Program-made: the position numbers and the translations under genes
Shown: positions 1 to 8,115 of the stretch, piece by piece
Numbering within the stretch: the stretch's first letter is position 1
Layout: each line of letters begins with the position of its first letter
From: a bacterium
GTDB taxonomy: Bacteria; Oederibacteriota; Muellerivitia; Muellerivitales; Muellerivitaceae
Direction: 5' to 3'
Length of the DNA stretch: 9,151 bases
Assembly (NCBI GenBank): GCA_025980505.1
Contig: JAICXI010000046.1
Span: forward strand, 1 to 9,151
Notes under the pieces: model-generated
What the model was told of the DNA's origin: nothing
Seen by the model: only the letters and a program-made list of their open reading frames with translations
Databases searched by the model: none

Positions 1-1
1 C

Positions 2-2788
2 GACGAGCTCACCCTGGCGGCCAAGGACATCCTGAAGAGACCGCCGCCCGAGGACCGCATGGACGCGGCCCTTGAAAAACGGGTGGAGCTCCACTGCCAC
101 ACCCAAATGAGCCGCATGGACGGCCTTTCCAAGATCGACCGCCTCATCGAGAAGGCCGCCAAGTGGGGGCACTCGGCCATCGCCATCACGGACCACGGCG
201 TGGTCCAGGCCTATCCGGAAGCGCGCGCCGCGGCCAAGAAGCACGGCATCAAGCTCATCCTGGGCATGGAAGGCTACCTGGTCGACGAGTTCAAGCGCGA
301 AAAGGGCATGCCCATCTACCACATCATCCTGCTGGTGAAAAACAAGAAGGGGTTGAAGAACCTCTACCAGCTGGTTTCCGAAAGCCACTTGAAATACTTC
401 TATAAACGCCCCCTGATCCCCAAGGCCCTGCTGCAGGAGCACCGGGAAGGGATCATCGTGGGCTCGGCTTGCGAGCAAGGGGAAGTGTGGCAGCACATGC
501 TGCACAAGGGCCGGCCCCTGGAGGAAGTGGCCCAATTTTACGACTACATCGAGATCCAGCCCTGCGCCAACAACGAGTTCATGATCGGGGACGGCGCGGT
601 GAAGGACATGGAGGAACTGCAAAGCCTGACCCGGCGGCTTTACGACACGGGCAAGAAGCTGGGGAAGCCGGTGGTGGCCACGGGCGATTCCCATTTCATC
701 GATCCCCATGACGAGGTGTACCGCAAGATCCTGCACGCGGGCATGGGCTACGGCGTGGAGCGCCAGGCGCCCCTGTACTTCAAGACCACGGACGAACTGA
801 AAGGCGATTTTTCTTATTTCGGGGAGGAGATCGCGCAGGAATTGGTGGTCCAAAACCCCCGAAAGATCGCCGAGATGGTGGAGGAAGTGGAACCCCTGCC
901 CACCCAGACCCTTTCCCCCCTGTGGGAGGGGGCGGACGATCTTCTGAGGGAAACGGCCACGAAAAGGGCCCACGAGCTTTACGGCAACCCCCTGCCGGAC
1001 TTCATGGAGAAGCGCCTGCAAAAGGAACTCGGCGCCATCATCAACAACAAATTCTCCACCCTTTATGTGATTGCCATGAAGCTGGTGAAAAAATCCCTTT
1101 CCGACGGCTATATCGTGGGGAGCAGGGGCAGCGTGGGGAGCTCCTTTGTGGCTTTCCTTTGCGGCATCACCGAGGTGAACCCGCTGATGCCCCATTGGCG
1201 CTGCGAGGAAGGGCATTGGTTCGAGTTCCCGCCCAACCCCTCCTCCATGGCGGGCGTGGACCTGCCGGAAAAGAAATGCGCGAAATGCGGGGAGGAGGCC
1301 GTGCGCGACGGCTTTTCCATCGCCTTCGAGGTTTTCATGGGTTTCAAGGGCGACAAGATGCCCGATATCGACCTGAACTTTTCCGGCGAGTACCAGCACG
1401 AAGCCCACAAGTACGTGGAGGAACTCTTCGGCAAGGACCACTGCTTCCGGGCGGGCACCATCTCGGCGGTCAAGGACAAGATCGCCTTCGGGTTCGTGAA
1501 GAAGTTCGTGGAGGAATCGGGCCGTCAGGCCCGCAACGCCGAGTTGAACCGCCTGGTCAAGGGCTGTTCCGGCGTCTCCAAGACCACGGGCCAGCACCCG
1601 GGCGGCATCGTCATCCTGCCCAAGGACATGGAAATCACCGATGTGTGCCCGGTGCAGTACCCGGCGGACAACAAGGACGGCGACGTCATCACCACCCACT
1701 TCGACTACGACAGCATGCACGACTGCCTGGTGAAGCTGGACATCCTGGGGCACGACAATCCCACCAGCCTGAAGCGCCTGGAAAACATGACGGGCGTTTC
1801 CCCCGTCGGGATCCTCTTGAACGACCCCCCGACCATGAGCCTCTTTTCCTCCACCCAGGCGCTCCAGTTGAAGGAAAAGACCGAAAAGGACCTGGGGACC
1901 CTGGGTGTGCCCGAATTCGGGACCCAGTTCGCCATGGACATGCTCCGGGACACCAAACCCACCAAGTTCGAGCACTTGGTCCGGCTTTCAGGCCTGGCCC
2001 ACGGGACGGACGTCTGGCTGGGAAACGCCCAGGAACTCATCCGGAAGGGGACGGCCACCCTTTCCACCGTCATCTCCACCCGGGACGACATGTTGAACGA
2101 CCTGGTGGCCAAGGGCATGGACGAGGCCCAGGCCTTCAAGGTCATGGAGGACGTGCGCAAGGGCAAGGGCTTGAAACCCGAATACGAACAAGCCATGGTG
2201 GCGGCCAAGACGCCTTCCTGGTACGTCGACAGCTGCAAGAAGATCAAGTACATCTTCCCCAAGGCCCACGCGGTGGCTTATTGCATCATGAGTTTCCGGA
2301 TCGCCTACTTCAAGGTGCACCATCCGCTGGCCTTTTACGCGGACTACTTCACCAACAAGTCCTTCGGTTTCGACGCCACGGTGGCCTGCGGGGGCCTGGG
2401 ACGGGTGCGGGACCGCATCAAGCTGATCCGCTCCCTGGAAAAACCCACCAACAAGGAGCTGGACGAGGCCTCGGTGCTGGACGTGGTGGAGGAAGTCTAT
2501 GCCCGGGGGTTCCGGTTCCTGCCGGTCGACCTTTACCAGTCGGACCAGTTCCAGTTCATCCTCCAGGAGTCCGGCGGAGAAAAGATGATCCGCCCGCCCC
2601 TGGTGGGGCTGCCCGGCTTGGGGGAGACGGCCGCCGCCGCCATCAAGGCGGAACGCAAAAAGGGCGAGTTCGTCTCGGTGGAGGACATCGTGGAGCGCTG
2701 TGGCGTGAACAAGAACGTGGTGGAGATCCTCAAGGACCACGGATGCCTCAAATCCCTTCCCGATTCCAACCAAGCCACGTTGTTTTAA
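2..2788 (+). CDS. polC: DNA polymerase III alpha subunit, PolC type (5' end outside window)
   Basis: Replicative DNA polymerase of family C, PolC class, cytoplasmic, acting with the sliding clamp. The frame is open to the left edge, so the first Met (59) is probably internal; 928 residues are visible of a family of about 1,400. Numbering from Met 59: PHP domain with VELHCHT (H12, H14), AITDHG and a DSH metal motif (D210, H212); zinc knuckle around 382-410; palm with GSRGSVGSS, the catalytic PDID pair (D436, D438) and the third acid in KLDIL (D561); KTTGQHPGG and LSGLAHGTDVWLGNAQEL, both PolC hallmarks; a helix-hairpin-helix-like tail; and a C-terminal clamp-binding motif QATLF. The roughly 170-190-residue DnaQ-like exonuclease that Firmicutes PolC carries inside PHP is absent: the chain passes from EGYLVDE straight to YHIILLVKNKKGLKNL (about nt 266-350). 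Identity is very secure; the upstream OB and any N-terminal exonuclease cannot be seen. Confidence 0.97.
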   Translation, partial: DELTLAAKDILKRPPPEDRMDAALEKRVELHCHTQMSRMDGLSKIDRLIEKAAKWGHSAIAITDHGVVQAYPEARAAAKKHGIKLILGMEGYLVDEFKREKGMPIYHIILLVKNKKGLKNLYQLVSESHLKYFYKRPLIPKALLQEHREGIIVGSACEQGEVWQHMLHKGRPLEEVAQFYDYIEIQPCANNEFMIGDGAVKDMEELQSLTRRLYDTGKKLGKPVVATGDSHFIDPHDEVYRKILHAGMGYGVERQAPLYFKTTDELKGDFSYFGEEIAQELVVQNPRKIAEMVEEVEPLPTQTLSPLWEGADDLLRETATKRAHELYGNPLPDFMEKRLQKELGAIINNKFSTLYVIAMKLVKKSLSDGYIVGSRGSVGSSFVAFLCGITEVNPLMPHWRCEEGHWFEFPPNPSSMAGVDLPEKKCAKCGEEAVRDGFSIAFEVFMGFKGDKMPDIDLNFSGEYQHEAHKYVEELFGKDHCFRAGTISAVKDKIAFGFVKKFVEESGRQARNAELNRLVKGCSGVSKTTGQHPGGIVILPKDMEITDVCPVQYPADNKDGDVITTHFDYDSMHDCLVKLDILGHDNPTSLKRLENMTGVSPVGILLNDPPTMSLFSSTQALQLKEKTEKDLGTLGVPEFGTQFAMDMLRDTKPTKFEHLVRLSGLAHGTDVWLGNAQELIRKGTATLSTVISTRDDMLNDLVAKGMDEAQAFKVMEDVRKGKGLKPEYEQAMVAAKTPSWYVDSCKKIKYIFPKAHAVAYCIMSFRIAYFKVHHPLAFYADYFTNKSFGFDATVACGGLGRVRDRIKLIRSLEKPTNKELDEASVLDVVEEVYARGFRFLPVDLYQSDQFQFILQESGGEKMIRPPLVGLPGLGETAAAAIKAERKKGEFVSVEDIVERCGVNKNVVEILKDHGCLKSLPDSNQATLF

Positions 2789-2886
2789 AGGCGCCGCGTT
2801 CCACCCCCGCCGATTCTTCCGTCGAAGTTACGGAATGGCGCTTTGACGATTCGTTTTGCAAGTCGATTTGCTCCGTGTTGTTTTCC

Positions 2887-2923
2887 CCCTCTCCCCTTGC
2901 GGGAGAGGGTAGGGTGAGGGGTG
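2887..2923. repeat. Left 37-bp inverted repeat of DUF559 unit (hairpin)
   Basis: The reverse complement of these 37 bases is identical to 3264-3300. Within it CCCTCTCCC (2887-2895) pairs with GGGAGAGGG (2901-2909) across a 5-nt loop, so it also forms its own hairpin. Its inner end ends in GGGGTG, immediately followed by the ATG of the endonuclease gene, and its AGGG (2911-2914) is the best ribosome binding site for that gene. Translations of this repeat type (PSPLAGEGRVRG) are, from memory, familiar in spurious database proteins, which suggests a widely dispersed repeat family. Confidence 0.93.
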
Positions 2924-3262
2924 ATGGAAAATAAAGAATCCAAGAGTTTCGCCAGAACCCTGCGGCGAAATCAAACCGAAGCCGAAAGAAGGATATGGGG
3001 TTGCCTGCGTTCACGAGAATTTCGGGGAATCAAATTCAGGAGACAACAACCGTTAGGCCCTTATATTGTTGACTTTTGTTCGTTCCAGAAAAAATGGGTT
3101 ATCGAGCTGGATGGCGGTCAACACGCTTTAACGCGGCAAGAGGATGCAAAGAGAACGGAGTATCTCCAAAAATCGGGATTTAAAGTGATCCGCATTTGGA
3201 ACAATGAGGTTTTAACGGACAAGGATTCCGTTTTAGAGTACCTCCGACGAAACCTGGGATAA
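2924..3262 (+). CDS. DUF559 family Vsr-like endonuclease, PD-(D/E)XK fold
   Basis: Small predicted nuclease of 112 residues, typical in length for DUF559, a family related to the very-short-patch repair (Vsr) fold. Visible family features are LRRNQTEAERRIW (14-25), IKFRRQQPLGPYIVDF (36-51) with the probable catalytic D50, VIELDGGQH (59-67) with E61, D63 and H67, and the C-terminal GFKVIRIWNNEVL. Substrate and role are unknown for the family. ATG 2924 is chosen because AGGG at 2911-2914 lies nine bases upstream; GTG 2921 is the alternative. The gene fills the space between two perfect 37-bp inverted repeats: its ATG directly follows one and its TAA lies one base before the other. I counted about 44% GC over 3001-3240 against 60% in a sample of polC (2401-2460), and A/T-ending codons are common, which points to transfer. 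Family call is strong; role is open. Confidence 0.9.
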   Translation: MENKESKSFARTLRRNQTEAERRIWGCLRSREFRGIKFRRQQPLGPYIVDFCSFQKKWVIELDGGQHALTRQEDAKRTEYLQKSGFKVIRIWNNEVLTDKDSVLEYLRRNLG

Positions 3263-3263
3263 C

Positions 3264-3300
3264 CACCCCTCACCCTACCCTCTCCCGCAAGGGGAGAGGG
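3264..3300. repeat. Right 37-bp inverted repeat of DUF559 unit (hairpin)
   Basis: Exact reverse complement of 2887-2923. The hairpin is CCCTCTCCC (3278-3286), loop GCAAG, GGGAGAGGG (3292-3300). It starts one base after the endonuclease stop codon. There is no T-run after it (TAAGTTATT follows), so it is not a standard intrinsic terminator, though it could stabilise an mRNA 3' end. It is also part of the first 119-bp direct repeat unit. Confidence 0.93.
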
Positions 3301-3506
3301 TAAGTTATTCTCGAGTCTGGAAGGCCTTGCCCTCAACCGACGAGCCGCCGTTTTTTGAAGAAACGACGAAACCTGGGATAACCACCCCTCGCCCTACCCT
3401 CTCCCGCAGGGGGAGAGGGTAAGTTATTGTTGAGCCCGGAAGTCCTTGCCCTCAACCGACGAGCCACCGTTTTTTGAAGAAACGACGAAACCTGGGATAA
3501 CCACCC

Positions 3507-3601
3507 CCGCCAGCTTCGATCCCTTGTGGTCGATCACCGCAGGCCCCCTCTTCCCTTGAAGCTCTCGAAGGGCTCCCGTGGGCTCCCGTAAGGGGAGAGG
3601 G
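3507..3601. repeat. Expanded, divergent hairpin segment in array copy 3
   Basis: In copies 1 and 2 this place holds a compact hairpin with a 5-nt loop. Here CCCTCTTCCC (3546-3555) and GGGAGAGGG (3593-3601) are separated by 37 bases and pair with one bulge. The loop contains CCCTT...AAGGG and two abutting direct copies of GGGCTCCCGT (3570-3579 and 3580-3589). The stretch 3507-3545, with two GATC sites near 3518 and 3531, has no match in the other copies. It encodes nothing I recognise. Confidence 0.7.
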
Positions 3602-3764
3602 AAAGCTATGGTTGAGCCCGGAAGTCCTTGCCCCCAACCGACGAGCCATCGCTTTTTGGAAAAGCACGGGCGTCCAACCCGACTGCTTGACTTTGGAAAA
3701 ACCTACTTCCCGCAGTTGGCACTTCAAAAATCCTTTATTTATCGACCCTTTGCGGGGACGGCCC

Positions 3765-3793
3765 TTGCCAAAGCCCGGCCTTTTTGCTAAAAC
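3765..3793 (+). promoter_or_regulatory. Possible sigma-70 promoter for the rimP-nusA-infB operon
   Basis: TTGCCA (3765-3770, 5 of 6 to consensus) lies 17 bases before TAAAAC (3788-3793, 4 of 6), and TGC directly precedes the -10 box, an extended -10 arrangement. The predicted start near 3800 is about 17 bases upstream of a strong terminator and about 155 bases before rimP. This is pattern matching by eye. Confidence 0.45.
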
Positions 3794-3816
3794 ATACCCG
3801 AATTTAAGGCAGTCCC

Positions 3817-3850
3817 AAAAGTGGGCCCCTTTCCGGCCCACTTTTTTTTT
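3817..3850 (+). terminator. Strong intrinsic terminator upstream of rimP
   Basis: AAAAGTGGGCC (3817-3827), loop CCTTTCC, GGCCCACTTTT (3835-3845): an 11-bp perfect stem with nine consecutive T (3842-3850) at its 3' side. On the + strand it is a textbook intrinsic terminator. It either ends transcripts coming from polC and the repeat region, or acts as a leader attenuator for rimP-nusA-infB if the promoter at 3765-3793 is used. On the - strand only four U follow the stem, so it should work mainly in one direction. Confidence 0.92.
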
Positions 3851-3858
3851 CCCATGAT

Positions 3859-3939
3859 TTTCCGGAGCATGGGTGAAGAGCTGGAAAAGTTGGCAGACCC
3901 GTAAACGGCCGAAAGGCCGTTTGTTATTTAGACCGGAAA
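3859..3939 (+). ncRNA. Candidate structured 5' leader of rimP (three-way junction)
   Basis: Three helices can be drawn. P1 is TTTCCGG (3859-3865) with CCGGAAA (3933-3939). P2 is ATGGGT (3869-3874) with ACCCGT (3897-3902), six pairs including one G-U, with a possible inner AGCT/AGTT helix. P3 is AAACGGCC (3903-3910), a GAAA tetraloop and GGCCGTTT (3915-3922), eight perfect pairs starting directly after P2. P1 ends one base before AAGGG, the rimP ribosome binding site (3941-3945). I do not recognise a known riboswitch or ribosomal-protein leader. P3 is certain as a hairpin; the full fold is inference. Confidence 0.5.
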
Positions 3940-3953
3940 CAAGGGAAAGAGGC

Positions 3954-4427
3954 ATGGGTTTCCTGGACGAATCGAAAACCGCCCAGCTTCGGGCTTTGAC
4001 CGAAGCCGTGGTGAAGGACAATTTTCTGGAGCTGTTCGATTTGAAGGCCCGGCCCCAGGGGAAAAAGCTGGTTTTGACCGTGGCCATCGACAAGAAAAGC
4101 GGCCCGGTCACGGTGCAGGATTGCGCCACCGTCAGCCTGGACCTGGAAAAGCGGTTGGACGCGCTGGACTTGATCGAGACTTCTTATTTGCTGGAAGTGA
4201 CGTCGCCGGGGTTGGACCGTCCTTTAAGGAACCTGGACGACTGCCGGCGGTTCAAAGGCTGCAAGGCGCAGTTCGTGATGAACGAGCCCCTGGAGGGGCA
4301 GATCAGCATCGAGGGTCGCCTGGGGGAGACCGACGGCGGCCAGGTGGAACTCAGGGTAGGCAAGGAGCGGATCCTGCGGGTCCCCTTTGCCGGGGTGAAA
4401 AGCGCAAGGCTGGTAGTGGAGATGTGA
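3954..4427 (+). CDS. rimP: Ribosome maturation factor RimP
   Basis: RimP binds free 30S subunits and helps their late maturation in the cytoplasm; it is the usual first gene before nusA. The 157 residues match the family's usual size of about 150. The N-terminal alpha/beta domain (1-90) ends in the family signature LEVTSPGLDRPL (80-91), followed by DCRRFKG (96-102) and a C-terminal SH3-like beta domain (about 95-157). The start is ATG 3954, with AAGGG (3941-3945) eight bases upstream; an in-frame GTG at 3873 would add 27 residues that resemble no RimP and would run through the leader hairpins. A 94-nt spacer with inverted repeats separates it from nusA. Expression is probably set by the terminator and leader upstream. 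Confidence 0.95.
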   Translation: MGFLDESKTAQLRALTEAVVKDNFLELFDLKARPQGKKLVLTVAIDKKSGPVTVQDCATVSLDLEKRLDALDLIETSYLLEVTSPGLDRPLRNLDDCRRFKGCKAQFVMNEPLEGQISIEGRLGETDGGQVELRVGKERILRVPFAGVKSARLVVEM

Positions 4428-4521
4428 AAAAGTTAGGAATGAGGAGTTCGGTATTGGAAGTGGAAGAAAACTTCCAACCCCACACTCCCGACTTCTGACT
4501 CCGAACGCGAACGAGGAAAAA
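4428..4521 (+). promoter_or_regulatory. rimP-nusA spacer with nested inverted repeats
   Basis: TTGGAAGT (4454-4461) and ACTTCCAA (4470-4477) form a perfect 8-bp stem with an 8-nt loop. It is enclosed by GTTCGG (4446-4451) paired with CCGAAC (4501-4506). GGAGT (4443-4447) could alternatively pair with ACTCC (4498-4502). No T-run follows, so it is not an intrinsic terminator. The nusA ribosome binding site is GAGG (4513-4516), five bases before the ATG and just outside the outer stem. Function unknown; it could be an mRNA structure or a small intergenic repeat. Confidence 0.55.
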
Positions 4522-5844
4522 ATGAGCAACGAATTAGCTTTGGTGATGAGCCAGTTGGAGCACACCAAGCGTATTGACAAGAAAAAACTGGTCGAAGCCA
4601 TCCAGGCCGCCTTGTCCTCGGCCGCCAAGAAGATGTACGGCGCGGGACAGGAAGTGGACGTGGAGTTCGATGAAGCCAATTACGAATTCCGCGCCTACTA
4701 TTTGAAGGAAGTGGTGGAGTCGGTCACCGACGCCAACACCCAGTTCACCCTGGCCGAAGCGCGCAAGATCGACAAGGACGCGGAAGTTGGCACCGTCGTC
4801 AAGGTGCGGATCCCGGCCGAACAATTCGGCCGTATCGCGGCCCAGACCACCAAGCAGGTCATCGTGCAACGCGTGCAGGACGCCGAGCGCCAGAGCGTTT
4901 ACGACCAGTTCAAGGAAAAGGAAGGGGACCTCATCACCGCCAGCGTGCTGCGCTACGAGGGCCGCAACGTCATCGCCTCGCTGGGGGACGCCGAGGCCCT
5001 TCTGCCCGCCAAGGAGCAGGTGCCGCGGGAACGTTACGCCACCGGCGAGCGCATGAAGATGCTGGTCCTGGAAGTGCGCAAGACCCTCAAGGGCCCCGCC
5101 ATCATCGTGAGCCGCGCCCATCCCAACCTGGTGCGCAAATTGTTCGAATTGGAAGTCCCCGAGATTTACGAAGGTTCGGTCAAGATCGAGAGCGTGGCCC
5201 GGGAACCGGGCGCCCGCACCAAGATTTCCGTGCGCGCCACGGGCGACGACCGCATCGACGCGGTCGGGGCCTGCGTGGGCGTCAAGGGAATCCGCGTACA
5301 GAACATCGTGGACGAAATCCGCGGCGAAAAGGTGGACATCGTGCGCTGGGACGAGGATCCCCACTCCTACCTTTCCAACTCCCTTTCGCCCGCTAAAATT
5401 TCCCGCATCGTCTTCCACCCCGAGATACCCTCGGCGGAAGTGATCGTCCCCAACGACCAGCTGTCGCTGGCCATCGGGAAAAAGGGCCAAAACGCCCGGC
5501 TGGCCGCCCGCCTGACGGGCATCAAAATCGACATCAAAAACGAAGAACAACACGCACAGGAAGAGCGCGCCCGCATGGACGCCCATTTCCAGGAAGTCTC
5601 CCAGGAAGTTCCGGAGAACCTGGAAGGGGCTAAGATTGAAGCCCCGTCGGCGGGAGCCGCCGCGGCGCTTACCGACGATGAAAAGAAGGCCGCCCCGCCG
5701 GATGAGATCGACGAAGGCGCGGTCAAGGGCGAAGCGGTCCCCGAGGCCCCCGAGCTCTCCAGGGACCCGGAGGGAATCCCCACGATTCCTCCTTCCCCCG
5801 AGGTTACAGGTCCCGGGAACGCCACCGAAGGGGAGGAGAAATAA
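4522..5844 (+). CDS. nusA: Transcription termination/antitermination factor NusA
   Basis: NusA binds RNA polymerase near the RNA exit channel and modulates pausing, intrinsic termination and antitermination. 440 residues: N-terminal polymerase-binding domain (about 1-128), S1 domain (about 134-200, beginning EGDLITASVLRYEG), KH1 with RIDAVGACVGVKG (GVKG at 253-256) and KH2 with VIVPNDQLSLAIGKKGQNAR (GKKG at 319-322). The tail from about 340 to 440 is rich in Glu, Asp, Pro and Ala and does not show the acidic AR1/AR2 repeat domains of E. coli NusA, so it is probably disordered. ATG 4522 follows GAGG by five bases. infB begins six bases after its stop; the ylxR and L7Ae-like genes found here in Firmicutes are missing. 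NusA is known to autoregulate its operon in both E. coli and B. subtilis, which makes the upstream terminator relevant. Confidence 0.97.
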   Translation: MSNELALVMSQLEHTKRIDKKKLVEAIQAALSSAAKKMYGAGQEVDVEFDEANYEFRAYYLKEVVESVTDANTQFTLAEARKIDKDAEVGTVVKVRIPAEQFGRIAAQTTKQVIVQRVQDAERQSVYDQFKEKEGDLITASVLRYEGRNVIASLGDAEALLPAKEQVPRERYATGERMKMLVLEVRKTLKGPAIIVSRAHPNLVRKLFELEVPEIYEGSVKIESVAREPGARTKISVRATGDDRIDAVGACVGVKGIRVQNIVDEIRGEKVDIVRWDEDPHSYLSNSLSPAKISRIVFHPEIPSAEVIVPNDQLSLAIGKKGQNARLAARLTGIKIDIKNEEQHAQEERARMDAHFQEVSQEVPENLEGAKIEAPSAGAAAALTDDEKKAAPPDEIDEGAVKGEAVPEAPELSRDPEGIPTIPPSPEVTGPGNATEGEEK

Positions 5845-5850
5845 CCGAAT

Positions 5851-8115
<2,265 letters not shown>

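Larger units (their letters stand above)
3245..3664. repeat. Direct-repeat array, 119-bp period, three copies
   Basis: The unit begins CGACGAAACCTGGGATAA, which in copy 1 is the last 18 bases of the DUF559 gene (RRNLG-stop), followed by the hairpin repeat, a GTTGAGCCCGG...CCTTGCC...CAACCGACGAGCC segment and GTTTTTTGAAGAAA. Copy 1 is 3245-3363 and copy 2 is 3364-3482; both are 119 bp and I count 8 mismatches between them. Copy 3 (3483 to about 3664) keeps both ends but has 63 extra bases in the middle. Because the unit includes the gene's 3' end, the array probably arose by tandem duplication of the right end of the DUF559 unit or by repeated insertion of its end. Confidence 0.92.
3665..3953 (+). 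other. Gene-free region upstream of rimP
   Basis: No credible coding sequence: the frames that stay open here start inside the repeat array and show no recognisable domain. The region holds a possible sigma-70 promoter (3765-3793), an intrinsic terminator (3817-3850) and a structured leader (3859-3939). No tRNA was recognised; in E. coli a tRNA gene (metY) lies at this place in the operon. Confidence 0.75.

Noticed and set aside
2792..2841. Intrinsic terminator after polC
   Set aside because: TTCCGT/ACGGAA (2817-2835) and a bulged AAAGGCGCC/GGCGCTTT pairing exist, but no T-run follows, so termination cannot be supported.
922..2934. 670-residue open frame on the + strand
   Set aside because: Out-of-frame shadow of polC, rich in Gly, Arg, Pro and His with no recognisable domain.
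2876..3311. Target-site duplication around the DUF559 unit
   Set aside because: The bases outside the two 37-bp arms (TTTTCCC versus TAAGTTA) do not match.
3118..3336. - strand frame containing SPLAGEGRVRG
   Set aside because: It is a translation of the palindromic repeat and the antisense of DUF559, a common type of spurious protein call. The same applies to 2748-3014 and 3452-4129 on the - strand.
3245..3664. CRISPR array
   Set aside because: The whole 119-bp unit repeats, including the parts that would be spacers, and there are no cas genes in the window.
3717..3733. Sigma-54 promoter at TGGCAC
   Set aside because: The -24-like box is present, but no TTGC box lies at the required spacing.
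3752..3785. Second terminator ending in TTTTT at 3781-3785
   Set aside because: Only a 4-bp GGCC/GGCC stem with a long loop can be drawn; too weak.
3612..3857. 81-residue + strand frame between the array and rimP
   Set aside because: Starts inside the repeat array and runs through the promoter candidate and the terminator; no family resemblance and no ribosome binding site.
3873..3953. GTG start of rimP at 3873
   Set aside because: It adds 27 residues unlike RimP, lacks a ribosome binding site and translates the hairpin leader; ATG 3954 has AAGGG at good spacing.
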